Origin: a virus | Reading direction: 5' to 3' (one strand) | Virus record (IMG/VR): IMGVR_UViG_3300042549_005531 | Span: 1-64,000 of that record | DNA: 64,000 nucleotides | Shown: in pieces, positions 17,101-25,869 of the stretch | Layout of the letters: each line of letters begins with the position of its first letter | Position numbering within the stretch: the first letter of the stretch is position 1 | Program-made: the position numbers and the translations under genes | Notes under the pieces: generated by a model | Told to the model about the DNA's origin: nothing | Databases searched by the model: none | Seen by the model: the letters and a program-made list of their open reading frames with translations, nothing else

Positions 17101-20100
17101 ATACTTACTGGTACTAATAATGGTAAATCTCAATATGTATATCATGAATTACAAACTCGTAATCTTAGTGCTTTTGAAGTAGATAATATTATACTACCTT
17201 TAATTAAAGAATATTTAGAAGGTAATAGAGTTAAAAAAATAGCTGGTAAAGAAGTATCTATTTTATCTTACGACCCTAATGTATATTCTGTATTAGATAT
17301 GTTTTTGTTTTTTGGAAATTCATCTAATAGTAAAACTTCAATGAAGTTTGAAAAACAAGGTGATACTGAAGTTTTATATTTTGCTTCTGGAGAAAACAAT
17401 ACTAAACTATTTGTTACTAAAGATACTTTTGAGGGAAGTATAGACCTTTTAAGAAATGCTTTGTTAGCAAAGAAAAGAACTATAAGTAATAAACATTTAG
17501 GTAATTTTCTTGGAGAAAGAAATTTGCCTATTTTAAAAGATGGTAGTTGGTCAATGAGTAAAACTACATATGCTGATTTAATGTTATATGGAATTCCTTC
17601 AGCATTTCCTCCAGCAGTTTACCATAACATTTCTACTTTAGATAAAAACAATATATTTTTAAACAAGTATGCTATTTTTAATCCTAAGATAGAAGAAAAA
17701 CCTAACACTAAAGTTAAAGCTATATTAAAAGCTACACCTAAACCTGTTATTGTTATTCCAACTGAAGAAGAAAAATCTAAAATTATTAATGGAGAAGTTA
17801 ATGCTTTTCAATTTATTACTTTAACTTCTGAGCAAAAAGATGAATATAGAGAATCAGGTAAAAATATATTACCTGTTCCTGAACATTTAAAGTTTATTAA
17901 TAAATTATACGGTAACTATCTTATAAAATTTGAAAATGGTGAAATTCAAGGTGATAGAATGAACCTTTTAAGTTTTGTAAAAAGTAATGTAGAAACTATA
18001 CCTTTTTATCAAGAAGTTTTAGATTTAAGTAAAGGTGGTCCAGTATTTTCTGCACCTGTTGTTGAAGAAAAAATTGTTCAAGCACCAGAAATAGTTCTAG
18101 AAACAACTGTAGAAACTGTTGATGAAAAAGCTGATATAGAAAAAAAAATACAAGAAGAATTAAATAAACAAACTCCAATTAAAAATGAAAATATAACTGT
18201 AGATTTTGGCGATAATGTATCTGTCAAGTATCAAGTTATTACTTATAAAGATGGTAGTGTAAAAATTTCTACAGGTAACGAAAAATCAAAAAGATATGAT
18301 AAATTGTCTGAAGAAGCTTTTAAAGATTATGCGAAAATTGATTTTGAATCAAATGCAAAAGGTGTTATAAAAACAGAACTTATAAAAGATGATTATACCG
18401 ACAAACAATCTCAAGAAACAAAAGCGTCTATTGAAAAAAGTATTAGAAATAAATATACTGTTGCATTAGAAAGTAAACCTGAAACTGTTCAAGCCCCTAG
18501 TGCTACTAAAAAACCTAATCCTTTTCAAAAACAAAAACCTTTAACTAGAAAAGTAGATTCTTTACCTTATAAACTAGGAAATATAGAATCAGCTAAAAAA
18601 TGGACTCAAGCTAAATTAGGTATAACTCCTGAAGTAGCTGAAGGTTTAATTAAATTAGCTGGATTTAAAGGAGATTATTTTGGTTATTTTAAAAATGGAG
18701 CAATTACTTTATCTGATGTATTAGAAGAAGGTACTGAATATCATGAAGCTTTTCACTTAGTAAGTCAAATGTATTTAAGTCGTACTGAACGTGATAGTTT
18801 ATATGATGAAGCTAGAAAAGTATCAGGTAAAGACATGACTGATTTAGAAGCTGAAGAGTATTTAGCTGAAAAGTTTAGAGATTATGTAATGTCTGATGGT
18901 AAATTAGCATTTCCTACTAAACAACAATCTTTGTTTGGAAGATTATGGAATTTTATTAAATCTTTTTTAAATTTAAATACTGCTACTGTTAATGAAGTAT
19001 TTGGTAAATTAAATGACGGTTATTATAACAAAGCTTCTTACATTAATAGATTAGGTAGAGGTAGTAAAGATTTAACTTTATTTAGTACATTTGAAATATC
19101 TCCTTCTGAAAACAGAAAGATTGATGAAGCTTTACTTTCTTACTTTAGATTATTTATATCTCAAAAAGGAGTAAACTTTGCTGATTTTGAATTAGCTGAT
19201 TCTCTTCCTGAATTTAATACTTATGTTAAAGCTGAAATGTCAAAATATAATTCAGCTTTTAATTTGAAACCTGATGAATTTTTAAATACTTTTAAAGAAA
19301 AAACATTAACTGATTTAGGTTTTGAATTTGAAGAAGATGAAGAAAATAGCGACAATAATGTAAGAAATAGAGGAGAAAACTACGCTGAAAGTAATAAGTT
19401 ATCAGGTTTTACTGGTATGTCTAAAAAAATAGATTTTTTACTTAATACTGTTGTAGACCAAACTGCTGATTATAATGAATATGGACATCAACCTTTAATT
19501 CCTGCTAGTGAAGTAAAAGCTTACCTTGCTAATTTATTAAGCGATACATTTACTTTTGCAGAAATGATGGATAAATTTAATGAGATTTATGATTCTGAAC
19601 CTACTACTGAATTTGAAGGTAGAAATTGGGGATTAGTAGGTCAAATAAAAGAAAGCTTAGGCGATATGAATTCTACTGCAAATCAAGTTTTTCTTCATAC
19701 TCAGTTTTTTGATGCATTAAGTTTAGTTTACCAAACAATGTTAACTCAAATATATTACGGTAATAATAGTAATGTTGTTCTTGATTCAATGAAAGAGTCA
19801 ATTAAAAATAGAATTAGACAAGTTTGGAGAACAGGTTTAATGTCTACTGATATAGTTGAAACTGTTGATGGACAAAGGTTTATTAGAAATTATTCTGAAT
19901 TACAAAAGTTACCAGCTAAAGAATTTGCTGAAAAAGTAGGTATGAAGTTTAATGCACCTTTTGATTCTAATCTTGAAAATCTAATTAGTAATTTTAAAGA
20001 AGCAATAGGAATATTACCTAAAAAGATTGTAGTAATTGATGGTCAAACTTTAAGTGTAACTACTCCTTTTTGGTATGAATCTTCTTTAGAAGAAGCTATA

Positions 20101-23100
20101 TCTGTTAGAGATAAATCTAGTAAGCAAGCTGTAGCTAAATGGAGAAATGCTTTAAATAATTTAATTGAAGCAGATATTGAAACTACAAATTCTATTACTG
20201 AAAATCAATCTAGAAATACTGAAAACGAAACTGTTTATGCTTTTGCTAAACCTTCATTTTTATTTCAAAAATTAGCTGCAATTAAAAAAGGATTAGCTAA
20301 AACTATAACTACTCAAAACTCTAAGTTATGGGATGCTATTGCTCAAGGAAAAGTTAATGTAACTTTAGTTGATGGTCAAAAGTTTAATGAAATAGGAAGT
20401 GAAGGTCAACATATATCTACTCTTACTGAAGAAGAATTATTAATGCATAAAATAATAGGATTGTATGGAGATAAAAATAAATATCCTACAGTTCAATTTA
20501 TGCAGATGGCTGATAAGAAATCAGTATATGGTTTGACTATAAATGATAAAAATTTAATTGTTAAACCAGATGAAGTTACAATTAATGATGATTATCTTGA
20601 AGTACCTGATTCACTTATAAATAGATTATTTGATATATATTTAAACTACAAAGAGTTTGATAACGTATTTGAAGAAAAAGGAATTAATAAGAAGTTTAAA
20701 GTAACTAAAGCTGCTTCTATATTTGATGAATTAGGTGATTTCTCAACTAAAGAAGAATTTTCTAATGCTATCAAGAAAGAATTATATAAAGCATATCTTG
20801 ATGCAATGGAGTTAACTAGAAATTATGTTGGTACAGATAAAACTGGAAAAGATTATACTGTATTAGGTAATTTAGTAAATGATAGTATAACTATAAATAA
20901 AATTGTTGGAGCATTAGTTTCTACTGAGTTTGTTACTAATTTAGAACAAATGAATATCTTTTTTGGTAATCCAGCATTTTATAAAGATTTATTTAAACGT
21001 ACTCCTGCTATTCGTGCTAATGGTCGTATTCCTTCTATTGATTCTAATGTTAATGATTTTATTGTAGATAGCAGAAAACAATTTTACGGAGAATATGAAA
21101 AGAATTTACCTACTGATTCTACTTTATTTAAAGGATTAGTATTTTCTGATGTAGAAGTTGAGTCTAAATACAATGCAGATTATGTAAAATCTTTAGATGT
21201 TACTGGTTATGATAAAGTTAATGCTACTGATGCACAAGGTTTTTCTACATTTCAATTCTATCGTGAATACATGATTAGAACTGGTCAATGGAATGCAAAA
21301 TTAGAAAAACAATTTATAGCTGAAATGCAAGGAAATTCTCTTTCTGATTCTGCATGGCCTCCGTTAAAGTTAGTTCATTTTGGACCAGAAGCTAGTTATA
21401 CTGAAGAATTTATACCTGTATATTATAAGTTTGCTGTTTATCCTTTAGTACCTTCTTTAATTAAAGGTAGAGTTTTAGAGCAAACTAATTTAAAAATGTT
21501 AGAATCAGGTTCATCTATTGGTGTATTTGAAAGTGGTAACAAAGTAGGTACTCTTATAAATAAATCTGATTATTATGGAGAAGTAAATGAAAATTCTATT
21601 CATACTCTTAATATTCAAGATTTAAAAATTCAAGTAGATATTTCTCCTAAAAAAAATAAATGGGAAGTTTTATTTGGTAGTCAGATTCGTAAATTAATTA
21701 CTCAAAATGCAGTTAATGCAGGTAAAGAATTTAAAAACGAAGAAGATTATAACGAATTTCTTAAACTTATAAATGATTTAGTTGAAATAGAAAGTGCTAA
21801 TTTAGCTGAATCTTTAGGTGTATCTTTAGATAGATTAAGAGAAGGGGATTTAGATAGAGATGCTTGGGGTAAATTAATTGATATTTTTAAACAATCAGCT
21901 ATCGAAAGAGAAGAATCTGATAATGTTATATATGGATTAGATTATCTTAAAAGTCAAGAATTAACTATTGATGCTTTACCAAGTAGAAATAAAATTCAAA
22001 ATTTAATGAATGCTTTATTAAATAATAGAATTTTAAAACAAAAAATGTTTGGTAGGTCTTATGTACAAACAAGTTCAGTTGGATTTGAATATGCTACTGA
22101 AGAATCTTTAAGTAAAGCATTAAGAAATGGTGATATATTAGAAGATAGTGAATTTTATAAATCACATTTTGTAAATAAAAAATTTGATAATACTAAAGCT
22201 AGATTAGGTTTTGTTAATAAAGTAGATGATGAAATTTATGTTGCTGAAATATTATTACCTAATTGGTTTAAAGGTAAGTTTAATATTAATACATTAGATA
22301 GTAATTTATTAGAATCTTTAGGTTATCGTATTCCTACTCAAGGTCTTAACTCAATGTTATCTTTTAAAGTAGTTGGATTTTTACCTAAAAATACTGATTT
22401 GTTAGCAGCAGTTCCTTACGAAATTACTGTACAGTCAGGTGGTGACTTTGACGTGGATAAGTTAAATATGTTTTTATATAACTATATAACTGACATGTCT
22501 GAAGAAAAAATCAAAGAATATAATAAAATTAAAAATACAATTACTGATGATGAGATTTTAGATTTATTTATTAAAAATAATGAAAAACCTTTACCTATAC
22601 CTTTAGGTGGTGATTTAGGACGTAGATTTGAAAAGAAACGTTTACAAAATAAACTTTTAACTTTATTAATTAAACGTCTTAAAGACCCAGAAAGATTTGT
22701 TGATTATGTTACTCCTAACTCTGCTGAAAATTTACAAAAACAAGCTCAAGAAATTAATAATGCTCAACAAGAAAAATATAAAGTAACTGTTGATTATAAA
22801 GGTATTAAACAATTTTGGACAGGTACTAATGTTAGAGTAGGTAAAAACTTTTGGTCAGCTAAAGCTGGAGTAGGTCAATCTGCTAGTCAATCTGTATTTG
22901 CTGCACTTACTCAAATATCTCCTTTAGTTCAAAAAGTTTATAGTAATAGATTATTTGTACCTAAAGGTTATTTAAATTTAAATGAAGATAATAAAATTAT
23001 TTTAGGTAAAAAGAATAATACTGAAGGCAAATCTATTATAGATTTAATTGGTAATCAACATCTATCTGCAAATGTGGATGCTGCTAAAACTCCATTTATT

Positions 23101-25869
23101 TTTCAATTAAATGCTAATGGTAAAACTAATGATATTCATTATTATCTTTTAGAAGCAGGAATACCTGATAAATGGGTTAATCGTTTTATGACTCAACCTA
23201 TTATATTAGAGTTTATTAAGAAAACTGCTGAAAATAAAGGTTTAGTTTCTAAATATAGAAGAGTTAATTTAGCTGAAAACAAAACTAAAAATGATATAAT
23301 TCTTGAAGTTAGAAAAATGTTTGGAGGAGAAGGTGTTGATTCTGAATATTTAAAAGCTAATGTAGATTTTAATGGTAAAAGAATACCTACTGCAAATCCT
23401 GAAGGTAGAATTTACGATGAAGAACAATTATTAAGTTTTATTAAAAAACCTATAAACTCTTCACAATTAAATATACTTGATGATTATTTGTTTTATACTG
23501 AATATGCTATGGATTTACGTAAAGCAATTAATTCTTTAAAATTTGATACTCAAGGTGCTGGTAAAAACTTACCTGAAAGTATGATTTACGACTATAACTA
23601 TAAAAAACTAAATGATAATATTTTTGATGGAATTTATACTTTAGTTGACAAAACTATTATACGTCCTTTTAAAGTAAATGTATTAGATACAGCTATTGCT
23701 TTGTACAAACCTTCAGTTGCTGTACATAAAATATTTAATTCAGATATAGCTTTAAAATCATTAATGAACATTCTTGATAAGAATTCTCAATTAAAATCTG
23801 AATCTTTATATAAAATCTATGGAATGTTAACTAACATTATTATTCAAAATAATTTACAAAACAAAAAAGAATGGTTTGATAATAATGTATACGGTGATAA
23901 TAGTGTAAGTAAACAAATATCTAAATTAATTAAGTCTGATGAAATGAAAGGTAATTATCTTTTTGATAATATGCTAATTGTAGATTTTGCTCAAACTCAA
24001 GGTAAACCTGATATTGTTAGATTTGATAATACTATTAGAATTGATAATAATTTAGATAAAGTTATTAACGAAAGCTTTAGAGATTTTAAATTTAAACACC
24101 CAGCTTTGTATACAGATTTAATTAAATTATCTTTGTTTCAAACAGGAGTAATAGAATCTCCAGTATCTTTTTACAAATATATACCTGTTGAGGATTTTGT
24201 AGAAGTTGTTGGAAATCTAACTAAAAACTCTTTAGTAGAATATCCAGATATGATAGAAAAAGTAATTCAAAATTTACCTACATTAAAAGGTCTTGCTAAT
24301 AAGATATCTTATAGTAAAATACTTGAAGGTAGAATAGGATTACCTGATTATCTTGAAATTCAATATAATAATAATCCTGAATCTTACATTACTAAATTTG
24401 ATTTTAAATTAAACGAATTAGGTTTATATAAATTAAATAGTATAAACGAAGAGTCATTATCTTATTACAGAATACCTATTACTGGAGCTTCTAATTTATA
24501 TAATGGTATTATAGGTGATGATGTTGATGTTAAAGCTAAATTTGATAATGATGAAGAAACTGATACTCAAGAAGAAACTGAACGTCCTACTTCTAAATCA
24601 TCAACTTCAACTTTTCCAGTTAAACCAGGAGTAGAAGAACTATTTAATACTAATCCTGAATTAGCTAATATAGGTACACAAGAAGAATATTCTCAATATT
24701 TAGATTCTGTATTTCCTAATAGTCAAGTAAAAGATATTGTTTATCATGGTAGTCCTAATAAATTTGATAAATTTAAAATTGGTGATATAGGATATCATTT
24801 TGGGACTAAACAAGCTGCTAAAGACAGAATAGAAAACGTTGAAAATCCTATTATTTACAATGTAATCTTAAATATTAATAATATTGCTAAAATTTCTGAT
24901 ACAGGTACACATAAACCAGATTATATTGCCGAAGAACTTTATAATAAAGGATTGTTTAAAAAATATCCTGATTTAAAATATGATATAATGGATAGTCAAA
25001 TTGTTCATGAGGATAAAATAGGATATGATTTAATTAGAGAAAACTTAGAAGTTGATGGATTAATGTATATTAATGAGTATGAAGACAAAGGTTCAGAATC
25101 ATTTATTGTATTTGAACCAGAACAAATTCACATATTAGGAAATAAACAAGATATAGAAGGATTTAAAAAGTTTACAGAAAAACCTGATACTCAAGAAGAA
25201 AGTGATAATATGGAAAATTTAAAATTTTTACCGAATAAAAATGAAAAAATTAACATTTATGCTGGAAGTAACGAAAATGCTGATTTAAGTAATTTTGCTA
25301 TTAGACCTTTTACAATTAATGTAGAAACTTCTTCTGGTAATAAACAGTATACTTTTCAATCTGTAGAACAAGGATTTCATTTTCATAAAGCAGTAATAGC
25401 TAATAATTCGCAAATAGCAGCACAAATTTTAAAAACTACTAATGGAGGAACATTAAGAAATTTAACAAATAGAAATAATCTTAAACTAACTCCTGAACAA
25501 GTTAAAGAATGGGATAATACTTCTAAATCAATAATGTTGAATTTAATGTACGATTCTTATATTCAAAATCCTCAAGCTGCTCAAAAATTATTAACTACTG
25601 GAAATGCTATTATAACTCATACCCAAGATAATACAAGATGGAAAACAGATTTTCCTCAAGTTGTCATGACTGTAAGAGATATGTTAAGAGAAGAATCTCA
25701 AAATTTAAAATCTCAATTAACTTGGGATTCTTTATCAGAAGATGATAAATTTGGTATAGAAAGAGCTGGAATATCTCCAGAAGAATTTGAAGACATGACT
25801 GAAAAACAAAAAGATATGGCAATTGAATGTTATGGTTCTAAAAAAATAAATAATTATGGGAAATTATAG
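14161..25869 (+). CDS. Giant virion RNA polymerase/polyvalent protein
   Basis: 3902 residues. The N-terminus has Gly/Ala-rich hydrophobic stretches near 100-125 and 400. A zincin-like HEAFH motif is at 1528-1532. ILKQKMFGRSYVQ at 2624-2636 looks like the lysine-bearing first barrel segment, and SGGDFDVDK (Asp 2762, 2764, 2766) is the DxDxD metal site of the double-psi beta-barrel RNA polymerases found in crAss-like virions (Cellulophaga phage phi14:2 gp66 type). Near 3525-3662 is an ADP-ribosyltransferase-like domain: VYHGS with H3529, then GYHFGTKQAA and EPEQIHIL. Residues 3698-3842 resemble the NADAR/YbiA fold (IYAGSNENADLSNF, FQSVEQGFHFHKA, TRWKTDFP). The protein would be injected and transcribe early genes, carrying enzymatic passengers. 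Ends in TAG; overlaps the next gene by 14 bases. Confidence 0.85.
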   Translation: MAEIDENLILGLDDNTDDPIDYKGSTKLKKVMKLQAEQDMMNTVRRGLLNTPVAESVSNLAPIDSYWEEGETLYDLKRGQSNYLAEQQGSLIKIANSLGQGVGTFGTTIASTLATLGSAGIAAGGQIGDLVTGQDNVDFLDFTLNNPVTQAISELDKHIKEELLPTYYTDEQKNSLLSASTLTEGVNGVGFLLSNIVPNALITKAFGSLAKTIAMAKVGKLTPALETAIMSGKITSQEAAKIGSFVKPLLKTGEITGALVGRVGESAMEAYGTYEQLINEGTDEETAKKMRDNVFMGNMLLATSDFLQATRWLNKGGIADDIIKVGSKAAIKPSTFKDKLGSLLYEGVTEAGEEGFQFLLQKGAEKAAKSGNFASEVIGSTEELFNTVEGQKSMLLGAVLGAGASTAFAAMNKSEKNKFLNETVAQINANPTIKDRYIINSEGQRIINPEFEKSSEEFVRFENIKEQAKAENDMETYKLAEDLQFANLVASRKRADLFDDFVIELEALGKANPSEIKAMFGEMPKDEFGDEISPSQLSREYITKAKNISKMIDGIDSVPQFNNLSLEGKNVIAKTLLTQDALLKSYKDLQIKVDAMALSENPLDLAKATDLRNKAESIEKEYKANTDLLNSFLASPAKVEKVVEQNVEQELKQQENFVEKQVKDFNNNKLKVSELESQLESLTRNEETAESNYEILLPNGDRVDILKAEDNSTVFIDKDGNDVTENFYNKNPNAKIVEKGTLELLKLKVTDVDLDDSQEAPEGTVRDEFKFKKPTLFSSSGRSSLGKDEFNDLGDRRDLNINPSRKLYFDTLAELSNSDVPLSLKLEVAPQTFEGITYPTTIRGVTYKTPPIIAVLYKNGKVVEKDGVRAYTVLNEANNANVKANEQEKLDYNKFIDNVKDREEQGLESYVTVESISPGFLNLKKDLMEEPLSTLKDIPAVTAGGYKLAVSRIDLVTGIPVIEHNGQKVNVKWSGRPYIAILTGTNNGKSQYVYHELQTRNLSAFEVDNIILPLIKEYLEGNRVKKIAGKEVSILSYDPNVYSVLDMFLFFGNSSNSKTSMKFEKQGDTEVLYFASGENNTKLFVTKDTFEGSIDLLRNALLAKKRTISNKHLGNFLGERNLPILKDGSWSMSKTTYADLMLYGIPSAFPPAVYHNISTLDKNNIFLNKYAIFNPKIEEKPNTKVKAILKATPKPVIVIPTEEEKSKIINGEVNAFQFITLTSEQKDEYRESGKNILPVPEHLKFINKLYGNYLIKFENGEIQGDRMNLLSFVKSNVETIPFYQEVLDLSKGGPVFSAPVVEEKIVQAPEIVLETTVETVDEKADIEKKIQEELNKQTPIKNENITVDFGDNVSVKYQVITYKDGSVKISTGNEKSKRYDKLSEEAFKDYAKIDFESNAKGVIKTELIKDDYTDKQSQETKASIEKSIRNKYTVALESKPETVQAPSATKKPNPFQKQKPLTRKVDSLPYKLGNIESAKKWTQAKLGITPEVAEGLIKLAGFKGDYFGYFKNGAITLSDVLEEGTEYHEAFHLVSQMYLSRTERDSLYDEARKVSGKDMTDLEAEEYLAEKFRDYVMSDGKLAFPTKQQSLFGRLWNFIKSFLNLNTATVNEVFGKLNDGYYNKASYINRLGRGSKDLTLFSTFEISPSENRKIDEALLSYFRLFISQKGVNFADFELADSLPEFNTYVKAEMSKYNSAFNLKPDEFLNTFKEKTLTDLGFEFEEDEENSDNNVRNRGENYAESNKLSGFTGMSKKIDFLLNTVVDQTADYNEYGHQPLIPASEVKAYLANLLSDTFTFAEMMDKFNEIYDSEPTTEFEGRNWGLVGQIKESLGDMNSTANQVFLHTQFFDALSLVYQTMLTQIYYGNNSNVVLDSMKESIKNRIRQVWRTGLMSTDIVETVDGQRFIRNYSELQKLPAKEFAEKVGMKFNAPFDSNLENLISNFKEAIGILPKKIVVIDGQTLSVTTPFWYESSLEEAISVRDKSSKQAVAKWRNALNNLIEADIETTNSITENQSRNTENETVYAFAKPSFLFQKLAAIKKGLAKTITTQNSKLWDAIAQGKVNVTLVDGQKFNEIGSEGQHISTLTEEELLMHKIIGLYGDKNKYPTVQFMQMADKKSVYGLTINDKNLIVKPDEVTINDDYLEVPDSLINRLFDIYLNYKEFDNVFEEKGINKKFKVTKAASIFDELGDFSTKEEFSNAIKKELYKAYLDAMELTRNYVGTDKTGKDYTVLGNLVNDSITINKIVGALVSTEFVTNLEQMNIFFGNPAFYKDLFKRTPAIRANGRIPSIDSNVNDFIVDSRKQFYGEYEKNLPTDSTLFKGLVFSDVEVESKYNADYVKSLDVTGYDKVNATDAQGFSTFQFYREYMIRTGQWNAKLEKQFIAEMQGNSLSDSAWPPLKLVHFGPEASYTEEFIPVYYKFAVYPLVPSLIKGRVLEQTNLKMLESGSSIGVFESGNKVGTLINKSDYYGEVNENSIHTLNIQDLKIQVDISPKKNKWEVLFGSQIRKLITQNAVNAGKEFKNEEDYNEFLKLINDLVEIESANLAESLGVSLDRLREGDLDRDAWGKLIDIFKQSAIEREESDNVIYGLDYLKSQELTIDALPSRNKIQNLMNALLNNRILKQKMFGRSYVQTSSVGFEYATEESLSKALRNGDILEDSEFYKSHFVNKKFDNTKARLGFVNKVDDEIYVAEILLPNWFKGKFNINTLDSNLLESLGYRIPTQGLNSMLSFKVVGFLPKNTDLLAAVPYEITVQSGGDFDVDKLNMFLYNYITDMSEEKIKEYNKIKNTITDDEILDLFIKNNEKPLPIPLGGDLGRRFEKKRLQNKLLTLLIKRLKDPERFVDYVTPNSAENLQKQAQEINNAQQEKYKVTVDYKGIKQFWTGTNVRVGKNFWSAKAGVGQSASQSVFAALTQISPLVQKVYSNRLFVPKGYLNLNEDNKIILGKKNNTEGKSIIDLIGNQHLSANVDAAKTPFIFQLNANGKTNDIHYYLLEAGIPDKWVNRFMTQPIILEFIKKTAENKGLVSKYRRVNLAENKTKNDIILEVRKMFGGEGVDSEYLKANVDFNGKRIPTANPEGRIYDEEQLLSFIKKPINSSQLNILDDYLFYTEYAMDLRKAINSLKFDTQGAGKNLPESMIYDYNYKKLNDNIFDGIYTLVDKTIIRPFKVNVLDTAIALYKPSVAVHKIFNSDIALKSLMNILDKNSQLKSESLYKIYGMLTNIIIQNNLQNKKEWFDNNVYGDNSVSKQISKLIKSDEMKGNYLFDNMLIVDFAQTQGKPDIVRFDNTIRIDNNLDKVINESFRDFKFKHPALYTDLIKLSLFQTGVIESPVSFYKYIPVEDFVEVVGNLTKNSLVEYPDMIEKVIQNLPTLKGLANKISYSKILEGRIGLPDYLEIQYNNNPESYITKFDFKLNELGLYKLNSINEESLSYYRIPITGASNLYNGIIGDDVDVKAKFDNDEETDTQEETERPTSKSSTSTFPVKPGVEELFNTNPELANIGTQEEYSQYLDSVFPNSQVKDIVYHGSPNKFDKFKIGDIGYHFGTKQAAKDRIENVENPIIYNVILNINNIAKISDTGTHKPDYIAEELYNKGLFKKYPDLKYDIMDSQIVHEDKIGYDLIRENLEVDGLMYINEYEDKGSESFIVFEPEQIHILGNKQDIEGFKKFTEKPDTQEESDNMENLKFLPNKNEKINIYAGSNENADLSNFAIRPFTINVETSSGNKQYTFQSVEQGFHFHKAVIANNSQIAAQILKTTNGGTLRNLTNRNNLKLTPEQVKEWDNTSKSIMLNLMYDSYIQNPQAAQKLLTTGNAIITHTQDNTRWKTDFPQVVMTVRDMLREESQNLKSQLTWDSLSEDDKFGIERAGISPEEFEDMTEKQKDMAIECYGSKKINNYGKL

